Shown: in pieces, positions 8,123 to 16,733 of the stretch
Layout: each line of letters begins with the position of its first letter
Position numbering within the stretch: position 1 is the stretch's first letter
Assembly: GCA_963668585.1 (NCBI GenBank)
Contig: OY764869.1
Span: 1 to 64,000 of the forward strand
Reading direction: 5' to 3'
DNA: 64,000 nucleotides
DNA from: Bin87 sp963668585
GTDB lineage: Bacteria > Chloroflexota > Dehalococcoidia > Lucifugimonadales > UBA3495
Notes under the pieces: generated by a model
Database searches by the model: none
Told to the model about the DNA's origin: nothing
What the model saw: only the letters and a program-made list of their open reading frames with translations
Position numbers and translations under genes: made by a program

Positions 8123-8128
8123 TATAAT
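8123..8128 (+). promoter_or_regulatory. TATAAT element just ahead of the glycosyltransferase
   Basis: A perfect TATAAT ends only 8 bases before the ATG at 8137. Transcription would begin at or next to the start codon, and no Shine-Dalgarno sequence is visible, so a leaderless mRNA is likely. Confidence 0.5.
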
Positions 8129-8136
8129 CTCTCGCC

Positions 8137-8880
8137 ATGTCCATCAGTCTTGACGTCGTGATCCCCTGCCTCAACGAGGAGCGCGCGCTGCCGATTTGCA
8201 TCCGGCAGCTTCACACCTTCATGTCCGAGTTCATGCCCCGTTACCAATGGGGCATCGTGGTGGCGGACAACGGATCCACCGATGGAACTCTGGAACAGGC
8301 GGCGGCGCTGTCCGACGAGTTCCCGGAGGTCCGCAGCATCCGCCTGGCGGAGCGAGGCCGGGGCCGCGCCCTGCGGCGAGCCTGGACCGAAAGCCGCGCC
8401 GACATAGTGGCCTACATGGACGTTGACCTGTCCACCGACCTGGGCAGCCTGCCGCCGCTGGTGTCCGCCATCGCGGACGACGGCTACGACATCGCCATCG
8501 GTTCCAGACTGCTCCCCGATTCCAGGGTCGTGGGCCGCACGCTGAAACGCGAGATCACCTCGCGCGGGTACAGCCTGCTGTTTCGCACCATGTTCTTCAC
8601 ACCGTTCCGAGATGCCCAGTGCGGGTTCAAGGCGGCCAGCCGCCGGGCGGCGGACGACCTGGCGCCGCTGGTGGTGGACAACGGCTGGTTCTTCGACTCG
8701 GAACTGCTCATACTCGCGCAGAAGTGTGGCTACCCGATACGCGAACTCCCCGTGCATTGGACCGATGATCCCGACACCCGAGTTCGCATCCTGCGGACGG
8801 CATGGGAGGACGTGAAGGGCCTGCTGCGGCTCAAATTCGGCGGCGTCGGTCAGGTGCGCCGGCAACTGCGGGCAAAATAA
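8137..8880 (+). CDS. Family 2 glycosyltransferase (dolichyl/polyprenyl-phosphate type)
   Basis: A 247-residue GT-A fold enzyme expected to move a sugar from a nucleotide donor, often to polyprenyl phosphate. The N-terminus SLDVVIPCLNEERALP, the VVADNGSTDGTLE loop and the DVDLSTD motif (metal DXD-like, near residue 92) are standard. CGFKAASRRAADDL and WFFDSELLILAQKCGYPIRELPVHW are typical of the DPM1/AglJ-like branch. There is no transmembrane segment, so it probably acts at the inner face of the membrane. Transcription appears to start right at its ATG. It converges on tRNA-Gln, one base beyond its stop. Confidence 0.88.
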   Translation: MSISLDVVIPCLNEERALPICIRQLHTFMSEFMPRYQWGIVVADNGSTDGTLEQAAALSDEFPEVRSIRLAERGRGRALRRAWTESRADIVAYMDVDLSTDLGSLPPLVSAIADDGYDIAIGSRLLPDSRVVGRTLKREITSRGYSLLFRTMFFTPFRDAQCGFKAASRRAADDLAPLVVDNGWFFDSELLILAQKCGYPIRELPVHWTDDPDTRVRILRTAWEDVKGLLRLKFGGVGQVRRQLRAK

Positions 8881-8881
8881 A

Positions 8882-8955
8882 TGGCTGGGGATACAGGATT
8901 CGAACCTGTGATACCTGATCCAGAGTCAGGCGTCTTACCACTAGACTAATCCCCA
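8882..8955 (-). tRNA. tRNA-Gln, anticodon CTG
   Basis: The minus strand folds as a cloverleaf. The acceptor stem is TGGGGAT with ATCCCCA, followed by G and an encoded CCA. The D arm is GTC/GAC around TAGTGGTAA. The anticodon stem CCTGA/TCAGG carries the loop CTCTGGA (anticodon CTG, reading CAG). The T arm is ACAGG/CCTGT with the loop TTCGAAT. Length is 74 bases with CCA. Confidence 0.95.
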
Positions 8956-9678
8956 GCGCGGGTTTTGATTCTAGCAGACCGCCCGCCGCAATTTCAACGC
9001 GGCCATGCCGTCCATAACCGTTCAGAGTTCGTGGTCATCTTTGTAATGAAGGCATCGTTCCTGCGGAAACAGGAACCAGAAAGCCTGGGTACCGCATCGT
9101 TGGGCCGGGCAACGATTTCCTGGATTCCGGCTTTCGCCGGTGTGACGATTTTGGCGTGAGACGGTCACCTCCATTCCGAACAGTTACTGCGTCCCATTGG
9201 GGCCTGTTCAAAATCGTGGGATTTGCTTTTCCCCGACGGTTCCGGGCATGTCGAAGGACACGCTCTTGGCTCGACAGGCCCACCATTAGCGGAATTTGTG
9301 GCGACCATAAAAGGCCCCGGCCTCTCACGCACACCCGGTTTGAGGTGCCGGCTCGAACAAGGTCGATCTCTCAGGTTTCGGTTTCTCCGGGTGAGGAATT
9401 TGACACCAAACGCCGTTCCGCCGGTAAACCCGAACGCGCCACGACGGCGCCGGATTGTCTTTTTCCTAACCATGATGGACCGGCCGGCGCAATCGTCGCG
9501 TTGTTGGTCATGTTTCGTCGCGACTATACTGGCGACGCCTGATCGGATTCCAGCGGTGGCGTTGCCGCGTCTAATCACAGGAAACCGATCAGGCCGTCGC
9601 GTTTAGCATCGGTGCGCCCACCCTCGCGATGCGCAGGAAACCGCCAGGTACTACGATTATCACGATTCCCACGACAGA
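8956..9678. other. 720-base intergenic region with repeats, no gene seen
   Basis: Contains a pair of imperfect palindromes of a widespread type (9057-9081 TTCCTGCGGAAACAGGAACC and 9118-9148 GGATTCCGGCTTTCGCCGG). A diverged relative of the CCTGTCGA/TCGACAGG dispersed motif lies at 9240-9285. The middle (9290-9540) is not obviously coding in any frame and I could not assign it to an RNA family. Confidence 0.55.
9057..9148. repeat. Paired palindromes of the TTCCTGCGNAAGCAGGAA type
   Basis: Two inverted repeats, CGTTCCTGCGG-AAACAGGAACC and TGGATTCCGGCTTTCGCCGG, are spaced about 40 bases apart. Single related elements occur near 18231, 20821, 29515 and 36855. This motif type is common between genes in many bacteria. 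Confidence 0.6.
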
Positions 9679-10929
9679 GTGAGCGGCATCGAAACGCCAA
9701 CAACGCCACCGAGCAGCAAGGGGTTGAACAAGGCCTGGTTTGTTGCCGTGCTGGCATTCGTCGTTTTCGCTACCCAGAACTCCGTGATGATGGTTCCGCC
9801 CCTGCTGGTGGAAATCGCTGCGGACCTGGAGATCTCGGTGGCCGTGGCGGCACAACTGGCTACCGCGACATTCGCCGCCTGGGCCATCAGCGCGATTTCA
9901 GTGGGCCCGCTTTCGGATTCCTTCGGAAGAAGACCGGTGGCGCTGGCCGGCCTGACGCTGCTTACGTTTTCCATGGCGGCATCCGTATTTGCCCCAAATA
10001 TAGAGACTCTGCTGGCGCTGCGGTTCCTGACGGGGTTGGGAGGGGGAACCGTGCCGCCCAACGCGGTGGGGAGTTTGTCGGATGTGATATCGCCGGCCCG
10101 CCGGGCACAGGCGGTTAGCGGGATGTTGGCTGTGAACGGCGTAGCTGCGGCGGTGAGCATGCCGTTGGCGGCAGTGCTGGCGGACCTGGGAGCCTCGGTG
10201 CTGGGCGGATCAAGCGGATGGCGGTTGCCTTTTATCGTGGCGGCTATGATGCTGGCGGTCGCCTTCCTGGCGATCTGGTTGTGGTTTCCCCGGGCCAACG
10301 CCGACCGGGTGCGCAACTGGGTGTTTCTCTCTCGGTTCCGATCCCTGATATCGATGCGATTCTTCAGGGTCGCGCTGGCCGTGGGCGTGTCGCAGCGGAT
10401 AGCCTACTGGGCCATGACCAGCTTTCTCGCGGCGTATCTGATCAACACCTACGAGTTGAGCGTGGGCTTCGCCGCGTTGCCATTGGGGATAGCGGCGGCG
10501 GCGCAGGTGGTGGGCAGCTATTGCGCGGCGTTCGTGGTCACCAGCAGGTACCGCGCCCGGCTCATCGCGGGGACGTCAGTGTCGGGAGGCGCGTTCGGCC
10601 TGCTCTGTTTCGGGTTCGAATTCGGACTCTGGCCGTCAGTGGCGTTGGCAACTGTGAGCTCGGGCCTGCTCAGCGTCACGATACCGGCGCTGGTGTCGAT
10701 CAGCACCGAATACTCGGGTGAATCCAAGGCCACCGGAGCTAGCCTGATGTCGCTCAGCAACCAGTCGGGCGGCGCCATCGGGGCCGGCATTGCCGGAGCG
10801 ATTCTGGCCGGCGCGGGTTATGCGGGGATCGGATACCTGCTCATCATAGTGACCATCATCAGCGCCGCATTGACCACCTTCTTCGGCAAGCAATTCGGGG
10901 AGGCAGCGGTTCGGGCGCGCGAGGCCTGA
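9679..10929 (+). CDS. Major facilitator superfamily transporter
   Basis: A 416-residue integral membrane protein with about twelve hydrophobic segments. The motif-A-like loop SVGPLSDSFGRRPVALAG lies near residue 75, between helices 2 and 3, followed by the helix 4 segment ALRFLTGLGGGTVPPNAVG. A long central loop (FPRANADRVRNW) separates the halves. The start is GTG with a weak ribosome binding site. The substrate is unknown; the pattern fits drug/proton antiport or small organic export. It runs convergently towards the molybdenum hydroxylase genes. Confidence 0.88.
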   Translation: MSGIETPTTPPSSKGLNKAWFVAVLAFVVFATQNSVMMVPPLLVEIAADLEISVAVAAQLATATFAAWAISAISVGPLSDSFGRRPVALAGLTLLTFSMAASVFAPNIETLLALRFLTGLGGGTVPPNAVGSLSDVISPARRAQAVSGMLAVNGVAAAVSMPLAAVLADLGASVLGGSSGWRLPFIVAAMMLAVAFLAIWLWFPRANADRVRNWVFLSRFRSLISMRFFRVALAVGVSQRIAYWAMTSFLAAYLINTYELSVGFAALPLGIAAAAQVVGSYCAAFVVTSRYRARLIAGTSVSGGAFGLLCFGFEFGLWPSVALATVSSGLLSVTIPALVSISTEYSGESKATGASLMSLSNQSGGAIGAGIAGAILAGAGYAGIGYLLIIVTIISAALTTFFGKQFGEAAVRAREA

Positions 10930-10955
10930 ACTGGCGTCCCACTTGAAACCAGCCG

Positions 10956-11951
10956 TTACACCGCCGACGCGGCCAGCAGGATCGATATGGCCCGGTGCGT
11001 CAGGTTGGCGGCCATGGGAACCTTGTAGGCGTTGTCGGGCAGCGGTCGTGGGTCCGCGACGGCCGCGGCTCCCGCATCGGCTGGCGACACATCCGCAACG
11101 GCGCGGCCGAGCAGGTACTGTTCCGTGCCAACCGCTCGGTACGGGACGGGCGCAACTCCGCCCAGCGCCACCGACGCATTGGTCACCACGCCATCGGTGG
11201 CGCCGATTGCGGCGGCCACGCTCACCAGCGCAAAGTCGCCCGATTCACGCTCCCGCGCCTTCAGGTAGATGCTGTGAGACTCCGCCCGCCCCGGTGGCAG
11301 CGTCACGGCGGTCAGCAATTCGCCCGGCCGCAGGATATTCTCCCGCATGAGGTCCACGTCGGGGCCGGTGAAATAGTCCTCGATGGGCACGGTGCGCTGC
11401 CCCGCTGGCGAGGTAATGGTCACCGTCGCCCCCAAAGCGGTGAGCGCCACTGCGATATCCGACGGATGCACGATGAAACAGCGGTCGCCCCCCGTGATGC
11501 ACAGGTACTTGCCGACTCCCTGCACCGCGAAGCACCGGTCGCCCCCGCGTTTCAAGCAGACGGTCAGAGGGTGGCGGTAGTACCAGCAACGCGGCCGTTG
11601 GTTCAGGTTGCCGCCCAGCGTGCCCAGGTTCCGAACCTGCGGCGTCGCCAGCCCGGCCGCCGCCTGCGACAGCGCGATGTACCGATCCCGTATCCCCTCG
11701 TGAGCAGCGATGTCCGCAATGGTGGCCAGCGCGCCGATGCGGACGGCGCCGTCGTCGGTATCTGCAATCCCCCAGAGTACGGCGTCGGCGATGGAGTCCA
11801 GCGCAACCAGGGTTCCAGGGACGCTGGTGCCGTCCCTGATCTCAGACAGCAGGTCGGTGCCGCCGGCAATCGGCATGGCATCATCCGGAGCGTCCGCCAG
11901 CGCGGCGCAGGCCTCGGCCAGAGAAGTAGGTTGCAGTAGTCGGAAGGTCAT
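10956..11951 (-). CDS. Molybdenum hydroxylase FAD-binding medium subunit (CoxM/XdhB-like)
   Basis: A 331-residue FAD-binding subunit of the xanthine dehydrogenase/CO dehydrogenase/aldehyde oxidase superfamily. It passes electrons from the 2Fe-2S subunit to an acceptor. The FAD-binding motif AGGTDLL lies near residue 29, and the second motif TLGGNLNQRPRCWYYRH near 111. CFAVQGVGKYLCITGGDRC provides additional Cys residues seen in some members with an extra cluster. The CO-DH family C-terminal domain follows. It begins 10 bases after the large-subunit stop, so the two are cotranscribed. Confidence 0.9.
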   Translation of the reverse strand: MTFRLLQPTSLAEACAALADAPDDAMPIAGGTDLLSEIRDGTSVPGTLVALDSIADAVLWGIADTDDGAVRIGALATIADIAAHEGIRDRYIALSQAAAGLATPQVRNLGTLGGNLNQRPRCWYYRHPLTVCLKRGGDRCFAVQGVGKYLCITGGDRCFIVHPSDIAVALTALGATVTITSPAGQRTVPIEDYFTGPDVDLMRENILRPGELLTAVTLPPGRAESHSIYLKARERESGDFALVSVAAAIGATDGVVTNASVALGGVAPVPYRAVGTEQYLLGRAVADVSPADAGAAAVADPRPLPDNAYKVPMAANLTHRAISILLAASAV

Positions 11952-11961
11952 TGCGTTAGCC

Positions 11962-14247
11962 TCACCGCCCTTTCGCCCGATTCCTCAATGCGTCCAGCAC
12001 CCGGTCCGGCGTGATGGGCAGGCGGGTGAAGCGCACACCGACGGCATCATACAGCGCGTTGGCGATGGACGGCGCGACGCCCACCGACGGAACCTCGCCC
12101 AGTCCCTTCGCACCCATCGGTCCCACCGGATCCACCACGTCGGCGAAAATCGTCGTGATGCTCGGAAAATCCTGGATGGTGGGGCTCTTGTGTTCCAGGT
12201 AGCTACCGTTCAGCGTCACGCCCGTCGGCTCATCCGTTATCAGTTCCTCGCTCAGCGCAAACCCGAGCATCTGTGAGATTGCGCCCTCCACCTGGTTCAG
12301 CGCGGTGCGCGGATTGATGATGCGGCCCGAGTCGTGCGCCGCCACATACCGGTTGATGCGCACCCGTCCCGTCGCGGTATCCACCTCAACCTCGCAGAAA
12401 TGCGCCCCGAAGCTGTTCACGATGTAGTCGGGGCTGCCCGGCGTCACCGTCGCTTCGGCAGACAACTGCTCCGGTTCAACGGCCCGTGCCAGTTCAGCGT
12501 AGGAGATGCGGCGACCCGGACCGTCGCACACGAACACTGCCCCGTCCGCGATGGTCAGTTCGCCGGTGGACGCATCCAGCCGTTCCGCTGCGACGGCCAG
12601 CATGGATGCTCGCAGCCGTTCCGCCGCCTGCATCACCGCCGTACCGGTGGAAAACGTCGCCGTGGATCCGGCGGTGATGGGCGCGTTGGGCGTGTCCTCA
12701 GTGTCCGCGAAATGCGGCAGCACGTCGTCATACCCCACAGAAACGGCTTCGGCCGCAATCTGGCACAACACCGTCACCGCTCCCTCGCCCACGTCCATGA
12801 CTCCGGTGATCAGCCGCACCTTGCCCTCGGTGTCTATCGACAGCGCTGCCGCCGATTCGTCCCCGACGCCGCCGCGATAGATCATCATGCTCATGCCCCG
12901 ACCCCGTCGGATGAACGGGTCGGTGGAATCTGACCGCTCAAAAGGTTCATCCCAACCGAACTCGGCGGCTCCCCGGCGCAGGCACTCCTCCAACCCATTG
13001 CTTGAAAACGGGATCCCGCCCTCCACCGGCTGACCGTCCACGATCTCGTCCGGCGGCGTCAGCCGTGGACCCGCCTGTCCTTCCAGCGGCACGTGGTTGC
13101 GCAACCTGAATGCCAGCGGATCCATCCCGACGGCATCGGCGGCGCGGTCCATCAGCGTCTCCAGCGCGAAGTGGCCCTGCGGCGCGCCCAGCGCCCGGTA
13201 ACTTCCCGAAACCGGCTTGTTGGTGGTGGCCGGCCTTGCGTCGAAGCGCACGTTGGGACAGCGGTACAGGTACAACATCCCCTGCCCGGCCCGCCGCGCC
13301 ACGCGGGGCGCCGTCGCCTGGTACGCTCCCGAATCCAGGATGGCGTCGCCGTGGATCGCGGTGATATCACCGTCGCGAGTCACGCCGATGCGCAGGTCAA
13401 TCCGCCCGCCGTGCCGTGTGCGTCCCGCCACGAATTCCTCCTCGCGGGAGTATTCGATACGAACCGGACGTCCCGCTCGACGCGAAAGCATCGCCGCCAG
13501 CACTGCCATCCGTGATTCGTCCTTGTTCCCGTAACCCCCGCCCATGTTGGGACCGATCACCCGCACCCGGCCGGTATCCAGCCCGAATACACTGGCCAGA
13601 ACATCCCGGTCAACGTGAACCCCACGGGTTGACTTCCACACCGTGAGGCGGTCGCCTTCCCACGATGCCAGGGCGGCCCTCGGCTCCAGCGGGGTGGCCG
13701 AGTGCGTTGGAAGGTGGTATCTCTCCTCGAGGATGATGTCGGCGGCGTCAAACCCGGCGTCGATGTCGCCACGCTGCAATGCCAGCGGCTCGGGGATGGC
13801 CAGGTTGCCCTGCGGATGAATCGCAGGGGCGCCCGTTTCCAGCGCGGCCACCGGATCCGTCACGAAGGGCAGCGGTTCGTATTCCACCCGCACCAGCGCG
13901 GCGGCCCGTCGGGCTGTGTCCAGGTCATCGGCAGCCACGGCGGCAACTTCGTCGCCGGCGAACCGGACCCGTGTGTCCAGCACCGGCATATCGGGCGCGA
14001 GCCACACGCTCGGAGCATCCGCCGGCGTCACCGCCGCGCGAACGCCCGGCAAGGCCAAAGCCTCCGAGGCATCCACCCCCAGCACGTTCGCGTGCGGATG
14101 CGGACTGCGCACGATGACCCCGTGCAGCAACCCCGGCAGGTCAATGTCCGCGGAGTATTGGGCCGCGCCCGAAAGCTTGTCCGGCAGTTCACGTCGCGGT
14201 GCGTTGCGGCCCACTATGCTGAGTCGGGTCGTGGGAATCGTCGCCAT
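11962..14247 (-). CDS. Molybdenum hydroxylase large catalytic subunit (molybdopterin-binding)
   Basis: A 761-residue subunit binding the molybdenum cofactor and carrying the active site. Visible motifs are VGRNAPRRELPDKLSGAAQY at the N-terminus, FAGDEVAAVAAD, the cofactor segments GPNMGGGYGNKDES and GSYRALGAPQGHFALE, and the C-terminal GAKGLGEVPSVGVAPSIANA, whose Glu is the usual catalytic base. The AYRCSFR loop of true CO dehydrogenases is absent, so a xanthine, nicotinate, aldehyde or other aromatic hydroxylase is likelier. The ATG at 14247 is chosen because a longer start at 14358 would overlap the divergent small-subunit gene. Confidence 0.92.
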   Translation of the reverse strand: MATIPTTRLSIVGRNAPRRELPDKLSGAAQYSADIDLPGLLHGVIVRSPHPHANVLGVDASEALALPGVRAAVTPADAPSVWLAPDMPVLDTRVRFAGDEVAAVAADDLDTARRAAALVRVEYEPLPFVTDPVAALETGAPAIHPQGNLAIPEPLALQRGDIDAGFDAADIILEERYHLPTHSATPLEPRAALASWEGDRLTVWKSTRGVHVDRDVLASVFGLDTGRVRVIGPNMGGGYGNKDESRMAVLAAMLSRRAGRPVRIEYSREEEFVAGRTRHGGRIDLRIGVTRDGDITAIHGDAILDSGAYQATAPRVARRAGQGMLYLYRCPNVRFDARPATTNKPVSGSYRALGAPQGHFALETLMDRAADAVGMDPLAFRLRNHVPLEGQAGPRLTPPDEIVDGQPVEGGIPFSSNGLEECLRRGAAEFGWDEPFERSDSTDPFIRRGRGMSMMIYRGGVGDESAAALSIDTEGKVRLITGVMDVGEGAVTVLCQIAAEAVSVGYDDVLPHFADTEDTPNAPITAGSTATFSTGTAVMQAAERLRASMLAVAAERLDASTGELTIADGAVFVCDGPGRRISYAELARAVEPEQLSAEATVTPGSPDYIVNSFGAHFCEVEVDTATGRVRINRYVAAHDSGRIINPRTALNQVEGAISQMLGFALSEELITDEPTGVTLNGSYLEHKSPTIQDFPSITTIFADVVDPVGPMGAKGLGEVPSVGVAPSIANALYDAVGVRFTRLPITPDRVLDALRNRAKGR

Positions 14248-14342
14248 GCGGCGATGGTAACAACGCCCCCGGACACCGTCAACGCTGTATCGCCATCCCC
14301 AACCTTGCCCCCTGTTGCCCGCTGGAGTACGATTCGCCCACC

Positions 14343-14822
14343 ATGACGAGCGCAACAACCGCCGAAATCACCCTCAACGTCAACGGCATCGGCCACACGG
14401 TCACTGTTCGGCACCACTGGTCGCTCCTCGACGTCCTGCGCGATTCCCTGGGCCTCACCGGAGCCAAGCGCGGCTGCGACCGGGGCGAGTGCGGATCCTG
14501 CACCGTCCTGCTCGACGGCGATCCGGTCAACGCCTGCCAGGTGCTGGCGTTGCGGGCGTCCGGCCGCAGCGTCCTCACCGTTGAAGGCCTCGCGCCGGCG
14601 GGCGAACTTTCGGCATTGCAGCAGGCATTCCTGGATGAGGACGGCGGCCAGTGCGGGTTCTGCACCCCCGGTTTCGTGATGTCGGCGCGCGCCCTGCTCG
14701 ACGGCAACCCATCACCCACCGACGCCGAAATCCGCGAGGCGCTGTCGGGTAACCTTTGCCGCTGCAACGCCTACGGTCGCATTTTGGCCTCTGTGTGCAC
14801 GGCCGCCGAGCGACGCGCCTAG
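14343..14822 (+). CDS. Molybdenum hydroxylase 2Fe-2S small subunit (CoxS/XdhC-like)
   Basis: A 159-residue iron-sulfur subunit with the plant-ferredoxin-type N-terminal cluster (CDRGECGSCTVLLDG, then CQVLAL) and the helical C-terminal cluster (QCGFCTPGFVM, then GNLCRCNAYGRIL). Together these carry two 2Fe-2S centres that pass electrons from the molybdenum site to the FAD subunit. It is read away from the large and medium subunit genes, across a 95-base shared promoter region. The usual arrangement is a single operon, so the three subunits here depend on two promoters. Confidence 0.93.
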   Translation: MTSATTAEITLNVNGIGHTVTVRHHWSLLDVLRDSLGLTGAKRGCDRGECGSCTVLLDGDPVNACQVLALRASGRSVLTVEGLAPAGELSALQQAFLDEDGGQCGFCTPGFVMSARALLDGNPSPTDAEIREALSGNLCRCNAYGRILASVCTAAERRA

Positions 14823-14903
14823 TTTGACACTCGCGAATAGGTACGCATACACTGTCTTTGGTTTTAAGCATACCCATTGCGATGTCTCACGGAGGATCAA
14901 TAG

Positions 14904-15917
14904 ATGACCACGGCACACACCCATGACCATGACCATCCTCACACGCACCCACAGGCTGCGTCCGAAATGCGGGCCGCGGCGCTGGCGCTGATGAGCAGCC
15001 TGGACGCCAGCCAAAAAGCGGCGATCAACTTCAGCTACTACGACGGCGAGCGGATCTTCTGGTATTACCCGCCGCTGAACCGCCACGGCCTGGCCCTCCG
15101 CGACATGAACGATGCCCAACGCAAGATGGCCTACGCGCTCATGGCCACCGGCCTCACCGAAGACTCCAACCGCAAGGCCCAACTCATCATCGAGCACGAA
15201 GCCGTCCTCGGGCCGCTGGAACAGGAGCAGGGTCGCGTAACCTTCGTGCGTGACCCGCTGTTGTATTCCTGGACCATCTTCGGAGATCCCGCCAATGACG
15301 CCGAGCCGTGGGGCTGGCGCGTGGAGGGACACCATGTCTCTCTGCATTACAGCGTCTGGGCCGACCGCGTCCTGTCCATGACGCCCTTCTTCTTCGGGGC
15401 CAACCCCGCCGAGGTGCGCAAGGGACCCAAGGAAGGCCTCCGCATCCTGGGTACCAGCCAGGACATCGCGCTGGAACTCATGGACAGCCTGGATGCCGGG
15501 CAAAAGAGCCGCGCCATGATCTACGACGAAGCCCCCGCCGACATCATCACCTTCAACGCCTCCCGCGCTTCGCTACCCAAGGAGGAGGGTCTCCCGGCCA
15601 CCGCCATGTCCGGCACGCAGCGCGAGATGCTCATGTCTCTCGCCAGCGAATACGTCACCCGCATCCGCTCTGACCTGGCTGACGAAAAGCTCACCGCCCT
15701 GCGTGAGGGCGGCCTTGAGAAGATCCACCTGGCGTGGGGCGGCCCCATCGACCGCACGCAGCCTCACTACTACCGGCTTCACGGCGGCGATTTCGTCGTC
15801 GAATACGACAACCGCCAGAACGGCGCCAACCACATCCACTCTGTGCTGCGCGACGTCAACAACGATTTCGCCGCCGACGTCATGCGCGACCACCTGCTCA
15901 TGTACCACGTCCTGTAG
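14904..15917 (+). CDS. DUF3500 domain protein
   Basis: A 337-residue protein of the DUF3500 family, whose biochemical role is not established. The N-terminus is His/Asp-rich (HTHDHDHPHTHP), which could bind metal. The family core includes RKMAYALMATGLTE, DPLLYSWTIFGDP, WGWRVEGHHVSLHY, FFFGANPAEV and, at the C-terminus, HLAWGGPIDRTQPHYYRLHGGDFVVEYDN followed by NHIHSVLRD. No clear signal peptide is seen. A strong GGAGG precedes the ATG, and a terminator follows at 15948. It may be cotranscribed with the 2Fe-2S subunit 81 bases upstream. Confidence 0.82.
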   Translation: MTTAHTHDHDHPHTHPQAASEMRAAALALMSSLDASQKAAINFSYYDGERIFWYYPPLNRHGLALRDMNDAQRKMAYALMATGLTEDSNRKAQLIIEHEAVLGPLEQEQGRVTFVRDPLLYSWTIFGDPANDAEPWGWRVEGHHVSLHYSVWADRVLSMTPFFFGANPAEVRKGPKEGLRILGTSQDIALELMDSLDAGQKSRAMIYDEAPADIITFNASRASLPKEEGLPATAMSGTQREMLMSLASEYVTRIRSDLADEKLTALREGGLEKIHLAWGGPIDRTQPHYYRLHGGDFVVEYDNRQNGANHIHSVLRDVNNDFAADVMRDHLLMYHVL

Positions 15918-15947
15918 GCCACGCGGTACTTGCACCGGCGCAACTCT

Positions 15948-15978
15948 GGGGGAGCGGTTCGTTGTCGCTCCCCCCTTC
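15948..15978 (+). terminator. Terminator after the DUF3500 gene
   Basis: GGGGGAGCG and CGCTCCCCC form a perfect 9-base stem around a 9-base loop, followed by CTTC. It sits directly ahead of the toxin gene and resembles the hairpin at 16652. Confidence 0.7.
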
Positions 15979-15984
15979 AATGCA

Positions 15985-16281
15985 CTGAGGGCAATCGAAA
16001 TTCGCTCCACGGAAACCTACACCCGCTGGCTCAACCGCCTGCGCGATCAGGAAGCGCGCTTACGCATCGCAAATCGTATCGGGCGTCTCGCAGAGGGCAA
16101 CCCCGGTGACGTGGGGCCTGTTGGAGGAGGCGTTTCCGAATTGCGCATCAACTACGGACCTGGGTACTGGGTGTATCCTGTGCAACAGGGGCAGCGGTTG
16201 ATTATCCTGCTGGCCGGCGGCAACAAAAGCACGCAACCAAGAGACACCAACCGGGCTGGCAGATTGGGGCGCGATTTGTGA
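15985..16281 (+). CDS. RelE/HigB-like (Gp49 family) toxin, start uncertain
   Basis: Up to about 98 residues. The sequence EIRSTETYTRWLNRLRD, then ANRIGRLAEGNPGDVGPV, VSELRINYGPGYWVYPVQ, IILLAGGNKSTQPRD closely follows the phage-derived Gp49/HigB-like RelE/ParE toxin family, ribosome-dependent mRNA interferases. Conserved arginines and the C-terminal GGxKSTQ motif are intact. Family members begin M-I-E-I-R. Here the codon before IEIR is GCA, and the only nearby candidates are CTG at 15985 or ATC at 15994. The gene may use a rare start or may have lost its start codon. The partner gene begins 14 bases after its stop. Confidence 0.7.
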   Translation: MRAIEIRSTETYTRWLNRLRDQEARLRIANRIGRLAEGNPGDVGPVGGGVSELRINYGPGYWVYPVQQGQRLIILLAGGNKSTQPRDTNRAGRLGRDL

Positions 16282-16295
16282 CTCGAGGAGAAGCA

Positions 16296-16613
16296 ATGGC
16301 AAAAACCAAACCCCACCCATGGGATCCGGCGGACCAAATCGTGGACGGCGAAGACGCTATCATGTTCCTCAAAATATCATTGGAAGATTACGATTCGATG
16401 GATTTCGACGCCTTGATGGAATGTATCGCCCGCTCGCGGGGTGTTGCGGAGATCACAACCTGCGCGTTCAATTCGCAGGACGGTGTTGGGTCAGTTACCG
16501 TGACCACCACCTCCGGCGCATCGGCCACGCTGACAATAGCCCCCGAAGTGGACGTGGATAGTATCCGGCGGGCCCTCATCTCCAACCGCGCGCCGGAGAC
16601 GATCGCATCCTGA
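16296..16613 (+). CDS. Putative antitoxin with replaced C-terminal half
   Basis: A 105-residue protein downstream of the HigB-like toxin, ATG with GAGGAG five bases ahead. Residues about 1-55 (HPWDPADQIVDGEDAIMFL, then ALMECIARSRGVAEI) match the start of the addiction-module antidote proteins that pair with Gp49-type toxins. Those proteins continue into a helix-turn-helix. Here the sequence turns instead into a Thr/Ser/Val-rich segment (SVTVTTTSGASATLTI) with no HTH, and no other frame restores one. The toxin-binding part may survive while DNA binding is lost or altered. A terminator follows at 16652. Confidence 0.6.
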   Translation: MAKTKPHPWDPADQIVDGEDAIMFLKISLEDYDSMDFDALMECIARSRGVAEITTCAFNSQDGVGSVTVTTTSGASATLTIAPEVDVDSIRRALISNRAPETIAS

Positions 16614-16651
16614 CCCGGCTGGTATCTCGATTGAAAATATGATCCGACGTT

Positions 16652-16680
16652 GGGGGAGCGAACTCAAACCGCTCCCCTTT
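16652..16680 (+). terminator. Terminator after the toxin-antitoxin pair
   Basis: GGGGAGCG and CGCTCCCC form an 8-base stem around a 9-base loop with TTT after it. The stem matches that of the terminator at 15948, so the toxin-antitoxin pair is bracketed by two near-identical hairpins. Confidence 0.8.
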
Positions 16681-16733
16681 CATTTTGCGATAATGCCCAG
16701 CTGTACTGGCTATGACTGATTGGCGGTGTCATC

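Noticed and set aside
9355..9440. Possible glycine-riboswitch-like stretch (CTCTCAGG)
   Set aside because: Only one short motif matches; the rest of the conserved core is absent and the downstream gene is far away.
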